Assembly: GCA_029817715.1 (NCBI GenBank)
Contig: JARUPY010000190.1
Location: 4,464,001 to 4,528,000 of the forward strand
DNA length: 64,000 bases
From: Melastoma dodecandrum
Taxonomy: Eukaryota > Streptophyta > Magnoliopsida > Myrtales > Melastomataceae
Direction: 5' to 3'
The position numbers and the translations under genes were made by a program. The notes beneath the pieces are model-generated. The model was not told where the DNA came from. It was given only the letters and a program-made list of their open reading frames with translations, and did not search any database. The stretch's first letter is position 1; the number at the start of each line of letters is the position of its first letter. Below are positions 31,846 through 42,474 of the stretch, in pieces.

Positions 31846-32400
31846 TTATGGTGGAGGAAGTGTTTACGGTAAAAACACGTCGCGATATTCAACGAAGTAA
31901 ATGTACATGATTGTGATCCGTCAAGACTTTTTATGAAAGAGAAAGAATAAAGAACAAAAAACTTACTTCCGTTGTCAGAAAATATAGTAGACAACCAAAC
32001 AGTCATTCATGATCTTTTGAATGATTATCGTGTGTTATTACAAGAGACATATTCTCTATTTATACTAACATTTGATCATATCCTGACAATAACTGTTAAC
32101 TTAACCGCCGTACACATTTTACACATATTAATTCAAGACCTCTAACCGTCGAACTTAGAATCACTTGATTACTTTATCTCGCAACGAGCTTCGACTAGAA
32201 CCTTCCATCGACTACATCCTTTGGCAGAACTTCGACTGGGCTGTACTCCAACTAGGTTCTCTCCTTCGATTGTATACTTGCTTCTCCGACTGAACTTCGA
32301 CTTGCCATTCCCTACTTCGATTGAACCATGCTCCGACTAGACCACCGATTGTATTTTGATTATTCGTCTAAGGATTTACCAATAGGCTTTATCAACATCG
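31846..32400 (-). mobile_element. Probable solo or truncated Copia-type LTR
   Basis: Read on the minus strand the block has a TATA box (GTATAAATAG, plus coordinates 32056-32065), then a CTTGTAATAAC polyadenylation-like signal and a pyrimidine/AT-rich end, the layout of a plant LTR. Upstream in that orientation (32190-32345) lie about nine imperfect copies of a GTCGAAG/GTCGGAG core, roughly every 15-20 bp. No second copy is in the window and no coding region adjoins. Identification rests on layout only. Confidence 0.4.
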
Positions 32401-33568
32401 TGATCCAAAATGACTTTATTGTGTAAATAGGAGACACAAAGTGCAACCACTCGGCTTATGAGAGCAATACCAAAATAACCAAGAGGGCTAACAATGAATT
32501 ATTTCATGATGCAACATATGAATTTAATAACGATGAGACACGAATAGAATTTAATATCAATTTTCATAGTGGAACGAACGTATCTGAACATATTCAATAC
32601 TCTTCCTTGATGGCAAGATATATAAAACTAGCCATTTTATATTAATACCTTTTTCAATTGTTAAGAAAAAAAAGAATATTACCGGGTCTTCCCTTTTCTA
32701 CTTTTTCTTTTAAAAAAAAATTAATGGGTGTGATTTACCAAGTTGGAATTAAATGAAGATTCCAAGAATCTCAAAGTTAGTCCCCCGGATACCCAACAAT
32801 TCATCAGAATTGCCAATTAATGGTGTCACTCCTTTTATTTCAAATTGCCGGGGGGAGGCATTTAGTTTCAATCTCAACTAGACCATAGATTGTGGGATGG
32901 GATGGTCAGCTATTTGTTTGTAAGAAGAAGAAAAGGGCCAGGTTGATACAAGCATAGAAACTAAATTCCCCCCCAAAAGCTAAGACTCAATTAAACTAAT
33001 ATCATGCTCCACAGGAATCAGACATATCATTCATCCCATCTAAGTTTAAACTGGATTAAACTAAAGGTCTGTTGAATGGTTGCAAACACTGAAAGAGTAC
33101 AAGGGCATGGAGATATCCCTTTCGGCTAAATTTGTCATGGGCAAAAGGATGCAATGACTTGAAGGGCAAGAGAGAATCTGCCCAATCTGGGATTAATCAA
33201 TAAACACAGGAGTGCAAAGAAAGAAAGAGATCGTAAGAGTCGATAACCAATGGAGTGGAGTTTTAATCCAGCGATGGCTTGCTTCATCTGATAATGACAG
33301 GCCAAACGACATGCTAAGAAGTAAGACTGAACTGGCCCGTCCTAGGAACTCAAAATGTAACCCCCCCCCCCCCTCCCCAATCTCCATCCAGTTTTTAATT
33401 TAAAGGGCAGACGTGCTGACCCGAAAGCATCTAGTAGAGGCCAATTCACCGCATTTACATCAGTGATTAAACTAATTGCGAGTCGTGATGATTAAGCCCT
33501 ATGATTCTGTAAACGGGTAAACAGAGCAAACAACGTAGAAAATGAGAAGCACAATGATTGAGTCCTAG
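32401..33568. other. Intergenic, 3' flank of CSL4
   Basis: AT-rich, with a C14-type homopolymer near 33360-33380. No gene or repeat with clear ends. Reading frames at 33193 and 33212 overlap each other on opposite strands and match nothing. Confidence 0.4.
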
Positions 33569-35404
33569 CTAGCTTCCAACCTTGGCAACCTTTCTTTTCT
33601 CGATTTGGCCTGTCAAGGGGCACTGCATCTCTGTCCAGCTTATGGGAATCATCATTTCACCTAAATCATTCACCCAAGGTGCATTAGAAGTTAATCATAT
33701 GCCATGGCATGATACGCTTTTGTCAACAAAATCCAAAGAGACCACGATGATCTGGCGACACATCTTACCTGCTGTGCTCTCCGCTGATACCACGCCCAGT
33801 TCATTTTTTGCAGTTGACAAATAATATGCCCTCGCATCCCCGAGCGATACCTATCCACTTGGTTAAGTCTAATTGTTGCTGGAATACATCACAGAGATGA
33901 AATGCAAATATTCCCAACTAAAAGTGATTACTCATTGTTCGGACTAAGCTCCTAATTTTAGTGAAGGAGCAAGATTCAAAATGAAGCGCAGGGAAGTGGT
34001 GAACATGCACAATAAAGGAGTTTGGACATCTCACTCTTTTGTGGCTACAGTTTATAAATGTCTCACAACCTCAACAAACTGATGTTGTAAGGCTCCAGCT
34101 CCAGCTTTTTCAAAGGTCGATACGCCAAGTTTAAAAAGTGGTCTGGAACCATGCAAGGAATTATGATATAACTCGAATGCAAAGGCTAGGCTGCTAAACA
34201 AAAACGTAAGAGCACACTCAGAGCTTCAAGTGGAGGATACAACAAGGGCTCTCACTACATCTCCAGGTCGGAAAGATGAGTGCATATCAACTTTGTCAAT
34301 CTCAGTTGCTCTTACATCCTGTTGCCTGTTGAACCAAACATATGTTAGGGTACTGTCCAAATTCGCGAGAGCAAACAGTTCCCAGGAGGTCAGAGTAGAT
34401 CAACTGAGTTAACGTCATAAATGCCATAACACCGCCAAAGTGAAAACCAGGCATGGATATTCGATATCAACAGAGAGAGACAACCATATGCTGATTAGCA
34501 TACTTCTCACCGGCAACCCATACAAATGCCAAGAATTAGTCCTACTACAATGTTGTACTCTACTTACGAAGACGATAGATGGAATTTGGTCTTGAATAAA
34601 GTACCTATTGTCAATGGTTCAGTTTCAGGGATGTTTCCATACCATAAAGTCATCTCCGGGAAAGGATGCCCGATCGAAGAAAAATATTTACCTGATGATG
34701 CCCGTGAATTTCTCCCTGACGGATTTGGGGCCAACACACATTATATCAGCAGACGCCATTCGCGCCATAACTTTAGTTACCTGCATCGTAATTACGCTGC
34801 TTGAGACGATCAATTTCTAAAAAATACTGTGTAAAGAGTGACCGTCACATACCCTTGCTATTACGATAGAACCTGGATCCGGAACTGCTCCATGAGCTTT
34901 CAGGCCAATCACCTCCACCGTAGGTCTCTGGTAAAACCAAAGGGTAACAGAGCATCAATCTTAAAATCAGAAATTCTTACTTCACCTGTTTCATAAACCC
35001 CCCCCCACCAACACAATCAAATCCTCCCAGTCTTCCAACTTCATCATATGCCTACCATCATTCAAATCAGCACGCACACAAACGGTAGACCAACAACATC
35101 AACGATACCAGTGTTGAAACCCAAACCCAAGACAAGAACTTTTTAACCACCCACGTAGAGAAAACACTACCCGGACTCCCCCCCCCCGGCCAACCAAAAG
35201 AAAAAAAAAACAAAGGCTCGACCAGGTCCTCTTACGTACCTGGTCAGGGGAGTAGGCGGGGGGTCGAACCGTCCGGACGCGACCCGTGAGGGAAGCGTAG
35301 ACGAGGTTGTTGTGGGGATCCAAGTGAGAGCCGCTGCCTGGCTTGACTTCTGTCGACTTCCCGAGTACTTCGCCGGGAGTCACCAACTCCTCGTCCGCCG
35401 CCAT
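33569..35404 (-). CDS. CSL4: Exosome complex component CSL4
   Basis: Six exons: 35404-35240, 34927-34853, 34780-34692, 34325-34241, 33850-33769, 33660-33569, in total 588 nt and 195 aa, the usual CSL4 length. The N-terminal domain reads VTPGEVLGKSTEVKPGSGSH and NNLVYASLTGRVRTV. The S1-type RNA-binding domain follows (GSIVIARVTKVMARMASADI, RATEIDKVDMHSSFRPGDVV, ARAYYLSTAKNELGVV), and a C-terminal zinc-ribbon-like end has MQCPLTGQIEKRKVAKV. CSL4 is a cap subunit of the RNA exosome, which degrades and trims RNA 3' ends in nucleus and cytoplasm. Start chosen at MAADEELVTPGE; an upstream in-frame Met exists (MGTGKVLEVRRM) but adds non-conserved residues. Donors after exons 2 and 4 are each ambiguous by 0-3 nt. 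Confidence 0.93.
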
Positions 35405-35483
35405 TCTTCGCACCTCCAAAACTTTCCCCGTCCCCAAGCGGCGGAGAGGAGGACAAAGGCATCTGTCTCAAGCCCACCTCAGT

Positions 35484-35520
35484 TGGGCCTCCCTTAATTG
35501 GGCCCAGATGAGGTCGGCCC
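35484..35520 (-). promoter_or_regulatory. Site II cluster upstream of CSL4
   Basis: TTGGGCC, TTGGGCCC and GGCCC elements lie 80-115 bp upstream of the CSL4 start. Same promoter class as pTAC3. Confidence 0.55.
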
Positions 35521-36689
35521 GTAATAACCTGCATATAAAATCTTCCATAACATGCTCCTCAATTATCAGAGGATAACTCTGAGTCTGCGAGTTAAAAAGA
35601 TTTTAACCATGAAGTGTAAGGAGGTTTTGATCATTACCGGAGTTATGAATGGAAAAAAATCTATGCAATACGGCGAATAGTTTTGAAATTTAAAAAAAAA
35701 TTCCCAAATAACTTATAAAATTAAACTTTCAAAAAACCATTTTAATAAGTTATATTTTATAAGTTCGATTTCAAAAAAATAAAAAATAAATAAGAGAGTT
35801 GGATTTATAAGGTTCGACTGCGACATCTACAGTTACAGCGTCGTCGTCCTCGAGGTCGCGATGGGGAGGACTCCCTTGGATTCCTTGTTCGTGGAGAGTG
35901 TCGACATTGTCGAGGTTGAAGGCCCGTGACACCGCTGCTCAGGTCCTGGCATCGAGCATTGCGGGGCTGCAAGGATGTGCAGGAAGAGATGCTCCTCGTG
36001 TTAAGGGTCGTGCTGCTATGAACTGCGACAATGACTAAGGAGAGTCCGTCATGCGTGACATCCTCTCGATGCTCGGAAAGGCGAAGCGACGGAGGAAAAG
36101 CGTTTTGCTACAACCAAGTGCTCGATGCGAGCAGGGATAAGCCCGTGTTCACTACTTTGCCGATTATCGGCCTTCTTTGAAGGGGGACGATTTCCGGGTA
36201 AAGTTATTTTACAGTTTATCTCAATTATATTATAAGTACTGCGAGTTGATTTGAGCTAAAATATGATTATTTTATCTTCCGCTGCCCCCTAAAACTAACA
36301 GGAATCGAGCATTGCAGGGCAGATGTGCAGGAAGAGATGCTCCTCGTGCTGAGGGTCGTACTGCTATGAACCGCGACAATGACTAAGGATAGTCCGTCAT
36401 GCATGACATCCTCTCGATGCTCGGAAAGGCGAAGCGACGGAGGAAAAGCGTTTTGCTACAACCAAGTGCTAGATGTGAGCAGGGATAAACCTGTGTTCAC
36501 TACTTCGCCGACCATCGGCCTTCTCTGAAGGGGGACGGTCGACTCGTCTAATCTCGGGAAACATCATCGTTGATTGATGTACTTATTCGAGAAGAGTGAG
36601 GGCTACGAACAAGAATCATATGAACAGAAACGTGATCAGATGAGACTTTCGGGTTCGTTTCTCGTTGTAGTTGGTTACAGGAGCCTAAC
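35521..36689. other. Intergenic, contains a 240-bp duplication
   Basis: AT-rich at 35590-35810, then GC-richer. A short open stretch at about 35861-35930 starts ATGGGGAGGACTCCC but stops after 22 codons. The main content is the direct duplication listed separately. No gene recognised. Confidence 0.4.
35951..36538 (+). repeat. Direct duplication, two 235-240-bp copies
   Basis: Copy 1 is 35951-36190 and copy 2 is 36304-36538, both beginning ATCGAGCATTGC and ending GAAGGGGGACG, with 113 bp between. Copy 2 lacks about five bases near its start (after AGGGC). The base differences I could list are mostly transitions. Both copies contain a fairly open stretch (GGKAFCYNQVLDASRDKPV in copy 1) but stops interrupt each frame. 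I do not recognise the sequence. Confidence 0.85.
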
Positions 36690-37706
36690 CTAAGAGTTGT
36701 GTCGATGCTTCTTTGCACGGCCTCCACCGCAACTGATGGAGAACTCACACCCGAGAGCGCTGCCGAAACACGAGAACAAGCCCCCACCATCACTGTGCCT
36801 CCTTGGCTTTCCACGTTCCTTGATGGGCATGGGGTTCTGGTCCTCGTTCCCGCGGTGGGGGACCGGTGGCAACTCCTTTCTCCAGCGCTCGATCTTGGTC
36901 TTCAGTCCCTCCACACTGTTGTTGTCCGCCCAATTGTCCAACAGGATCGAGCTCTCTGCCTCGTCCATTACCTTTCTTGGATATATCCCCTTGGCGATCG
37001 CAGCCGCAACAATCGACGCCGACGGTCCAACATCAGATACCATCGAACCCAACAAGCTGCCGCCCTTTATCACAGAGTCATCGCAAATCGTGCTCCCGGG
37101 ATTATGCGAGTACCTGTCATTCGTCCGCTCACTCCGTGACCGCCACAGATTGATTCTCGACACCTTCTCGGGCCCGAGATTAGGCTTCCTTCCCCCGCTT
37201 GGCCCATGGTTATCATAATCCACATTAGACGCGCTCACCTCGCTGTGTAACGGCATGCTGTGTATCGGGCTATTTATCACCGATATCCCAACGTTGATCG
37301 CCCCATGGGGACGCCCCGAAGGGCGGTTTATCGGCAGCGTCACGAACCTAACCGTCGCGCCCCCGGACGGGATCCGGGTCTTGCTTCCGCTGGGAGGAAT
37401 CAACGACCTGAGCGGCGCGTGCACCGTCCCAATGAGTACCACCTTCAGCCACGTGAGCGCGTAAACCTCGATGGTGATCGTGCACAAGTCGCTCTTCAAC
37501 GAGTCGTCGTCTATGCGGAAAACAAACTTCTCGTTCCATGTTGGGTTAGCATTGCCGTTCTCATCGACCCGGGTCGTCAGCTTCCGCTCAGGGTTGACCC
37601 AAGCGACTGCGTACGTACGCATGGACTTGGACACAGGGGCCAGGTCCTGGGCGGACATGAGGTTAAGTTCTAGGAGCTTGTTTACGGAGGCAGCAAATGG
37701 AGCCAT
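36690..37706 (-). CDS. C2-domain protein, SRC2-like
   Basis: Intronless ORF of 338 aa. The C2 domain spans about residues 10-140 (LLELNLMSAQDLAPVSKSM, ANPTWNEKFVFRI, VYALTWLKVVLIGTVHAPL), typical of the SRC2/BAP group of plant C2 proteins that bind membranes, often Ca2+-dependently, and are induced by cold or stress. The middle is low-complexity and polar. The C-terminal third has a conserved-looking DNWADNNSVEGLKTKIERW segment and a Gly/Cys-rich tail ending in basic KKHRHNS. Plus-strand reading frames across this region are antisense shadows. Start chosen at MAPFAASVNKLLELN because the C2 domain begins there. Confidence 0.88.
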   Translation of the reverse strand: MAPFAASVNKLLELNLMSAQDLAPVSKSMRTYAVAWVNPERKLTTRVDENGNANPTWNEKFVFRIDDDSLKSDLCTITIEVYALTWLKVVLIGTVHAPLRSLIPPSGSKTRIPSGGATVRFVTLPINRPSGRPHGAINVGISVINSPIHSMPLHSEVSASNVDYDNHGPSGGRKPNLGPEKVSRINLWRSRSERTNDRYSHNPGSTICDDSVIKGGSLLGSMVSDVGPSASIVAAAIAKGIYPRKVMDEAESSILLDNWADNNSVEGLKTKIERWRKELPPVPHRGNEDQNPMPIKERGKPRRHSDGGGLFSCFGSALGCEFSISCGGGRAKKHRHNS

Positions 37707-38340
37707 TGCAGGCTATCGACAACAGACACCGTAGGTACGAAACAATCCTTGGCGGTGGTCGATGAGCGAGAGGCCTGCGGCCGCGGGTGCAGAACTAAGA
37801 ACCGGGAGATGGACCCTGGCGTAGGATTGTAAATGGAAGAACAAAATGAAACCAAATGGGGAGGCGGACGAAGTCTTTATTAGGGAGGGGAAAATCCTTT
37901 TGACTTAGTTGGAGTTAGTTAAGATGTAATTAAATTAGGGGGGATTTTGGTTAAGATTTAACACCGCATCATGCGCTGTTAATTAATTAATTAATTAATT
38001 AGTAAACAGGTAATTAAGGAGCTGTAATTTGTTGTAATAAAATTTTCAGGATTTTAACTTGTTATCAGATTAATCTCATCTCACGTCATCTCGCCTAATT
38101 ACCAACTAAAATGAAAATACACCCAAACCAGACCCCGAGGTCAAAACCGTCATTTCAACGTCCGCCTTTTCCTCCCACATACTCTTTTCCCTTTATCTCT
38201 TTTACTAGCGTTTCCAAGGTATATATGCTTAAAACGCCACCCAACGATGGAAAGTTGATGAAACTTGAATTAATTTACCTTCGTTTAACAGGAGGTGCTT
38301 TCCAGGTGAGATTTCAACCCAGAATCAGGCAGCACCTCGG
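37707..38340. other. Promoter region of the C2 gene and spacer
   Basis: Upstream sequence of the minus-strand C2 gene. An AATTAATTAATT microsatellite lies at 37978-38001. Nothing coding is supported. Confidence 0.45.
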
Positions 38341-38344
38341 TGGT

Positions 38345-38430
38345 TCGTCGTTGGCTTTATATACTAGACCGAACTATTTTTTTTTTCTGACGTGGGATTG
38401 AGTTTGCCCTTTTTTATGGCAACGTTTGAA
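38345..38430. mobile_element. TRIM LTR fragment
   Basis: TATATACTAGACCGAACT, then TGACGTGGGATTGAGTTTGCC and GTTTGAACACGC parallel the LTR end of the intact TRIM at 45893 (TATATACTAGGCCGGACT, GATGTGGGATTGGGTTTGC, CTTTCAACACGC). Only one LTR end is seen and it directly adjoins the LEUNIG-like fragment. Confidence 0.6.
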
Positions 38431-38440
38431 CACGCGCTAT

Positions 38441-38815
38441 CCTCGGGAGTGCATGCACGAGCTCAGCACCAGCGGGAACAAGTACCACCGTTGCGTCTTC
38501 CACCACAGCTATCCTAATAGCCTTTTGGTCATTGGCGGTTACCAGGTGATGCAAACGAAAACCATCGATCCAATCCCCCGTCGTCGGCAGGAGCTTCAGT
38601 ACTGGAGATGTTCTAGCCCAGCTGGTGTTTCATCGCCCAAATCTGATGGGTGTTTTCTTTTCTTCTTCTTTCTGCTCTGGCAGTCACTGGAGCTGTGGAA
38701 CATGGTTGAGATTGAGAACAAGTGCAGACGATGCCGGCGCACGAGTGCTTGATATCGGCGCACGGGGATGATCGCCTCCGCTAGTCACGACAAGTCTGTG
38801 AAGATCAGGAAATGA
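38441..38815 (+). pseudogene. LEUNIG-like corepressor, last WD40 repeats, fragment
   Basis: Two exon-like pieces remain. Piece 1 (38441-38545) reads MHELSTSGNKYHRCVFHHSY and LLVIGGYQ. A GT-AG intron-like stretch at 38546-38683 follows, and piece 2 (38684-38815) starts SLELWNM. After that the frame shifts: PAHECLISA is in one frame and MIASASHDKSVKIRK with a stop in another, with a few residues lost between. The order matches the C-terminal WD40 blades of plant LEUNIG/LUH corepressors. Because the intron is kept, it arose by DNA duplication, not retroposition. The 5' side is cut by the TRIM LTR fragment. Confidence 0.78.
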
Positions 38816-40325
38816 GGAAGGGGGATCACCCACTCATCATCCCCTTTTGCCTTAACCATCGATGATGATGATGATTATCATGAAGCAGGGTTGAGAAAAC
38901 ATTTCAAACATATCATCATTATTCATTAAAGAGGCTCGTTTTGATTGATATTATCATCACATTGATTTTTTTTGACATAATATTCAAGAACTTACCTTGT
39001 TATTGCAACTAAAGTCTTCGTTTTGTTTAATTGTTTATTAATAGTAAGTAATAAGGAAATGAATGGGTGGTGGAGGACAAGACAACCAACCCAATGCCCC
39101 TCACTTACAAACTAAAAAGAAAACAACTCAGCCATCATTTCCCCACCACAAAAGAACAAAAGAGAATTTGTCGTTTTACTATTTATATATTTTTACGTTT
39201 TTATCTTGCCATTAATTCTTTCCTGCCATGAAATTAATTTAAGACTAGAAAATAATAATAATAATGAAATGAAGGGGTGGTGGGAGTGGGAGTGGAGTGG
39301 AGTCAAATATCAAAAAAGCCTAAAAGTAGTCATCCTCCTCAATCATCTCCTCGTAAATCATTAATACCACCAATCATTAAAATTTAAATAAAAAAATTCA
39401 TTTATTATCGATGTATTTGTGATTAGCCACTTATTTTTCGGGGCTGTATGCCGCCGCATCTTTCATCTCCAACCCCCATCCCTTTGGCCACTTGCATCTT
39501 TCAAGGACGCCTCCGTCATCCTCCATTTCCATCCTCCTCATCCTTCCTCGTTCCTTCCTCGTTCCCTCCCCTCCCTCCCCAGCAGATAAAACTTTGTACG
39601 CGGTCAATTCGCTTGTCTTTTTTTCTCTCTCTCTCTATTTATCTGGTTACGGTTTTTATTATTTACCCCCACGTGTTGATTCTGGGGTCGCTTGCCGTCT
39701 GGCGGCTTCTCTTTTTTTTTTTTGCCTTGGCGACTTCGAACCTCGACTCCCGTGCTTTAATTCGCTCTTGTCTTTTCTGGGTCTCTCCCGGAAACGAGGA
39801 TAAGGATCGGTTTAGGCGAAAAGCTTTGATTTTTTTTTGTTTCCCCCTTTTATTTTCTCTTTGGGGTGATTCGGCTGTTGTTGTCCGTCCGTCCTTGGAC
39901 TGACTCTTCAGAGTGAGGTGATTGTGTAAGATTACTGGCTTGTCTGTCTGTCTCTGTTTGGTTGAAGTGATTCTGCAGTCTCCTGTAGTTTTCTTTTATT
40001 GATATCAATGATGTGATATTACATGTTGGTCTGTTGCTGCTTTGTCTTTTGATTGTGTGGTCGCTGGTCAGAAATTGAGTCCCAATTTTGGTGTTTTAGC
40101 TTGCTGAGGTGATTCCGGCCCCATGTGAGGGTATTCATTCAGTGAGGCAAAGACTGATCTTGTTTTGTAATTTTTTTTGGATATCTGACGGTCCGGAGAC
40201 TGTTTTTGGTCTCAGATTTCGGTGATGGGTGATTTTGGTCCGTTGGTGCTTGTTTTCTTGGTTGTACACATGATTTCTGTTTCGCCGGCGAAACAAACTA
40301 ATCAGGGGTGTGATCTTGATTGCAG
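38816..40325. other. Upstream region and 5' leader of the PHR1-like gene
   Basis: 38.8-39.4 kb is AT-rich spacer. From about 39430 the plus strand becomes pyrimidine-rich (TCCTCC, CTCTCTCTCT), as in plant leaders. A TTGATTGCAG acceptor at 40325 joins leader to the first coding exon, so a leader intron is likely. The 151-aa frame at 39448 is low-complexity and not supported. Confidence 0.45.
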
Positions 40326-40454
40326 GCAGGGCCAATGTTATCTGACAACGGAACCACCGGGAACACCCTGTCTTCTTCGGCATCGGGATTCCATAGGAGG
40401 AGTTCATAATGTTCTCCTTTCATTTCGCCATCTTCTGCCAGTAGATCACCTGTG

Positions 40455-42474
40455 ATGCCCTTGAATTCTCCCCAGCCTGAGATGTATTCTACTGGTTTGA
40501 CCAATTATTCTGAAGAAACCGGAGCTCCTTGGGATTCGGATCCACTTCAGGGCATTGGTTTGTATTCCGATAAGTTAGAAGATCAGGACTGTCTGGTGGA
40601 AGGTAGCGGTGATGGTATTGATTCTGAGGATCAATCCGCTAGAACAGACTGGAAAAAGTGGGCTGATGAGTTGATTTCTGTTGATGATTCGGAACCGGAT
40701 TGGGACAAAATTCTTGCGGATGTTGATGCAACAGAACCAAAGCAAAAGGTATTCATCAGCAGACTCACTTCAAAATGGCTGGTGGGTGATATGATTTCGT
40801 CATCTCGTGGATAACTTGGCCATGCATTGGTGTAGTGTTGACTCTTTTTGCCTCACTATATTGAACTGTTGAATCTTCCCTTCTCACGGTGAGTTTTGGA
40901 TGTTTCTTTCCTTTCTTTTGACATGGCTGACATGCTTTCCACAGCCGCCTCTAGTCATTCAGAATCAACCATTGGCATCTGAAGAACTTACCGGTGCATC
41001 CAATCAATTGGCAGCAGTGTCTTCTGGGAAGCCACGGATGCGCTGGACTCCTGAACTTCACGAGGCTTTTGTAGAGGCTGTCAACAAACTCGGTGGTCCC
41101 GAACGTGCGTCTACACCTTGTTTGTCAGTTTTCATCCATTGTGCATTTCATGTCGAAGGAATAGTACCCCACTTTATTTGGAAAAGGATAAATCATTAGA
41201 TATTGATGAACTTACTCGAAGAGTTCAAAATCGTGTTTAAATCTTTCAGCTTTTGAATTTCCCTTGTTCTTTCTCTAGCCCATGATTCAAGTGCTTAGAG
41301 TTAATGTGAGTGGTGAACTTGCAGGTGCTACTCCCAAAGGTGTCCTAAAGCTCATGCACGTCGAAGGTCTAACAATTTACCATATCAAAAGCCACTTGCA
41401 GGTTCTTTCTCTCCTCCCTCTTTTGGAAAGTAAGTTGGGAACGAGTCTGTCGTTCTGTGGACCCCGACATTTATAAAATTTTTCTATATGAATCTCAGAA
41501 ATATAGAACTGCCCGATTCAAGCCCGAGTCATCCGAAGGCACAACAGGTAGTTTTCATTGGCTCATGCCCCAATATTTGGTCTGGATGTTGCATTACATA
41601 TCCTTCTGAAAATGTTATACCATTGTCATTCTTTGACTTTTAGAATATCCAGAGAAGAAGCTGACTGTGATCGAGGAAATGAAATCGCTCGATTTGAAGA
41701 CGTGAGTTATACTGTTTCCCCCGTTCTGTTACGTGTTTTGCATCACTAGATATGAGAATTTTTTCTCCTTGTTATACGTTATTCAATCCCTTTGAACTAA
41801 TTTTGTCCAAGTCTCTAGTGTACCAAGCGTTGTCGCAATACTGATACAGAAAGTAGTGTTAATGACATGCTGAAAGGATTCTCTAATGTGTGCCTATTAC
41901 AGAAGTGCAAGCATAACTGAAGCACTGCGAATGCAGATAGAAGTACAGAAACAGCTTCATGAACAACTTGAGGTTAGCCTTCATCTCACACTAGGGGACA
42001 CTGAGATTATCGTATTGTCATTTCAATCTTTGTCGAGAAATAAATGCAGATTCTTGGCTTAGCTTGTATTTAAACTTGGGTTTTGTTGATTTGCTGTTGC
42101 AGATTCAGAGGAAGCTACAGCTGCAGATTGAAGAACAGGGACGTTACCTTCAATTGCTATTCGAGAAACAAAAGAAATTTGAGGCTGATGGTTCTAAGGG
42201 CTGCCCATCGGCTTCGCTAGATGATGCTCCTTCATTACCCGAAGGAGGAGCGCTCTCATCCAGAAAGAATGCTACAGTTGCCTTGGAACAGGACCAGGAG
42301 AAGGATGCAATCCTCGTGCAGTGCTCCAAATCACTGATAGAGAGAAGCTCTGATGATACGAGCACCAAACAGAAAGTTCCCGAGTCGAGAGTCACAGGGC
42401 GTTGTCAGTTGGGTGATGGCATGCTGGATCTTCCCGCGTCAAAAAGACCAAGAGGGGAGAAAGCCACACCATGA
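40455..42474 (+). CDS. MYB-CC (GARP) transcription factor, PHR1-like
   Basis: Seven coding exons: (40326)40455-40748, 40945-41104, 41325-41401, 41499-41547, 41644-41701, 41903-41972, 42103-42474; 359 aa from ATG 40455. The N-terminal region has the PHR1-type acidic block ([20 protein letters not shown]). The MYB-like GARP domain spans exons 2-4 ([52 protein letters not shown]). The MYB-CC coiled coil has [34 protein letters not shown] and [20 protein letters not shown]. Family role: dimeric activators that bind P1BS sites (GNATATNC) in phosphate-starvation genes and are held back by SPX proteins. An upstream ATG at 40335 is in the same frame but is cut by a TAA at 40407-40409, so translation is assumed to start at [13 protein letters not shown]. 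Confidence 0.9.

Noticed and set aside
33360..33380. Long C runs here and at 42962-42977, and the G run at 31285-31302, as regulatory quadruplexes
   Set aside because: Simple homopolymers in spacers or decayed transposon sequence; lengths may be assembly-dependent and nothing links them to a gene.
36697..37673. Several plus-strand ORFs of 95-173 aa
   Set aside because: Antisense shadows of the GC-rich, intronless C2-domain gene on the minus strand.
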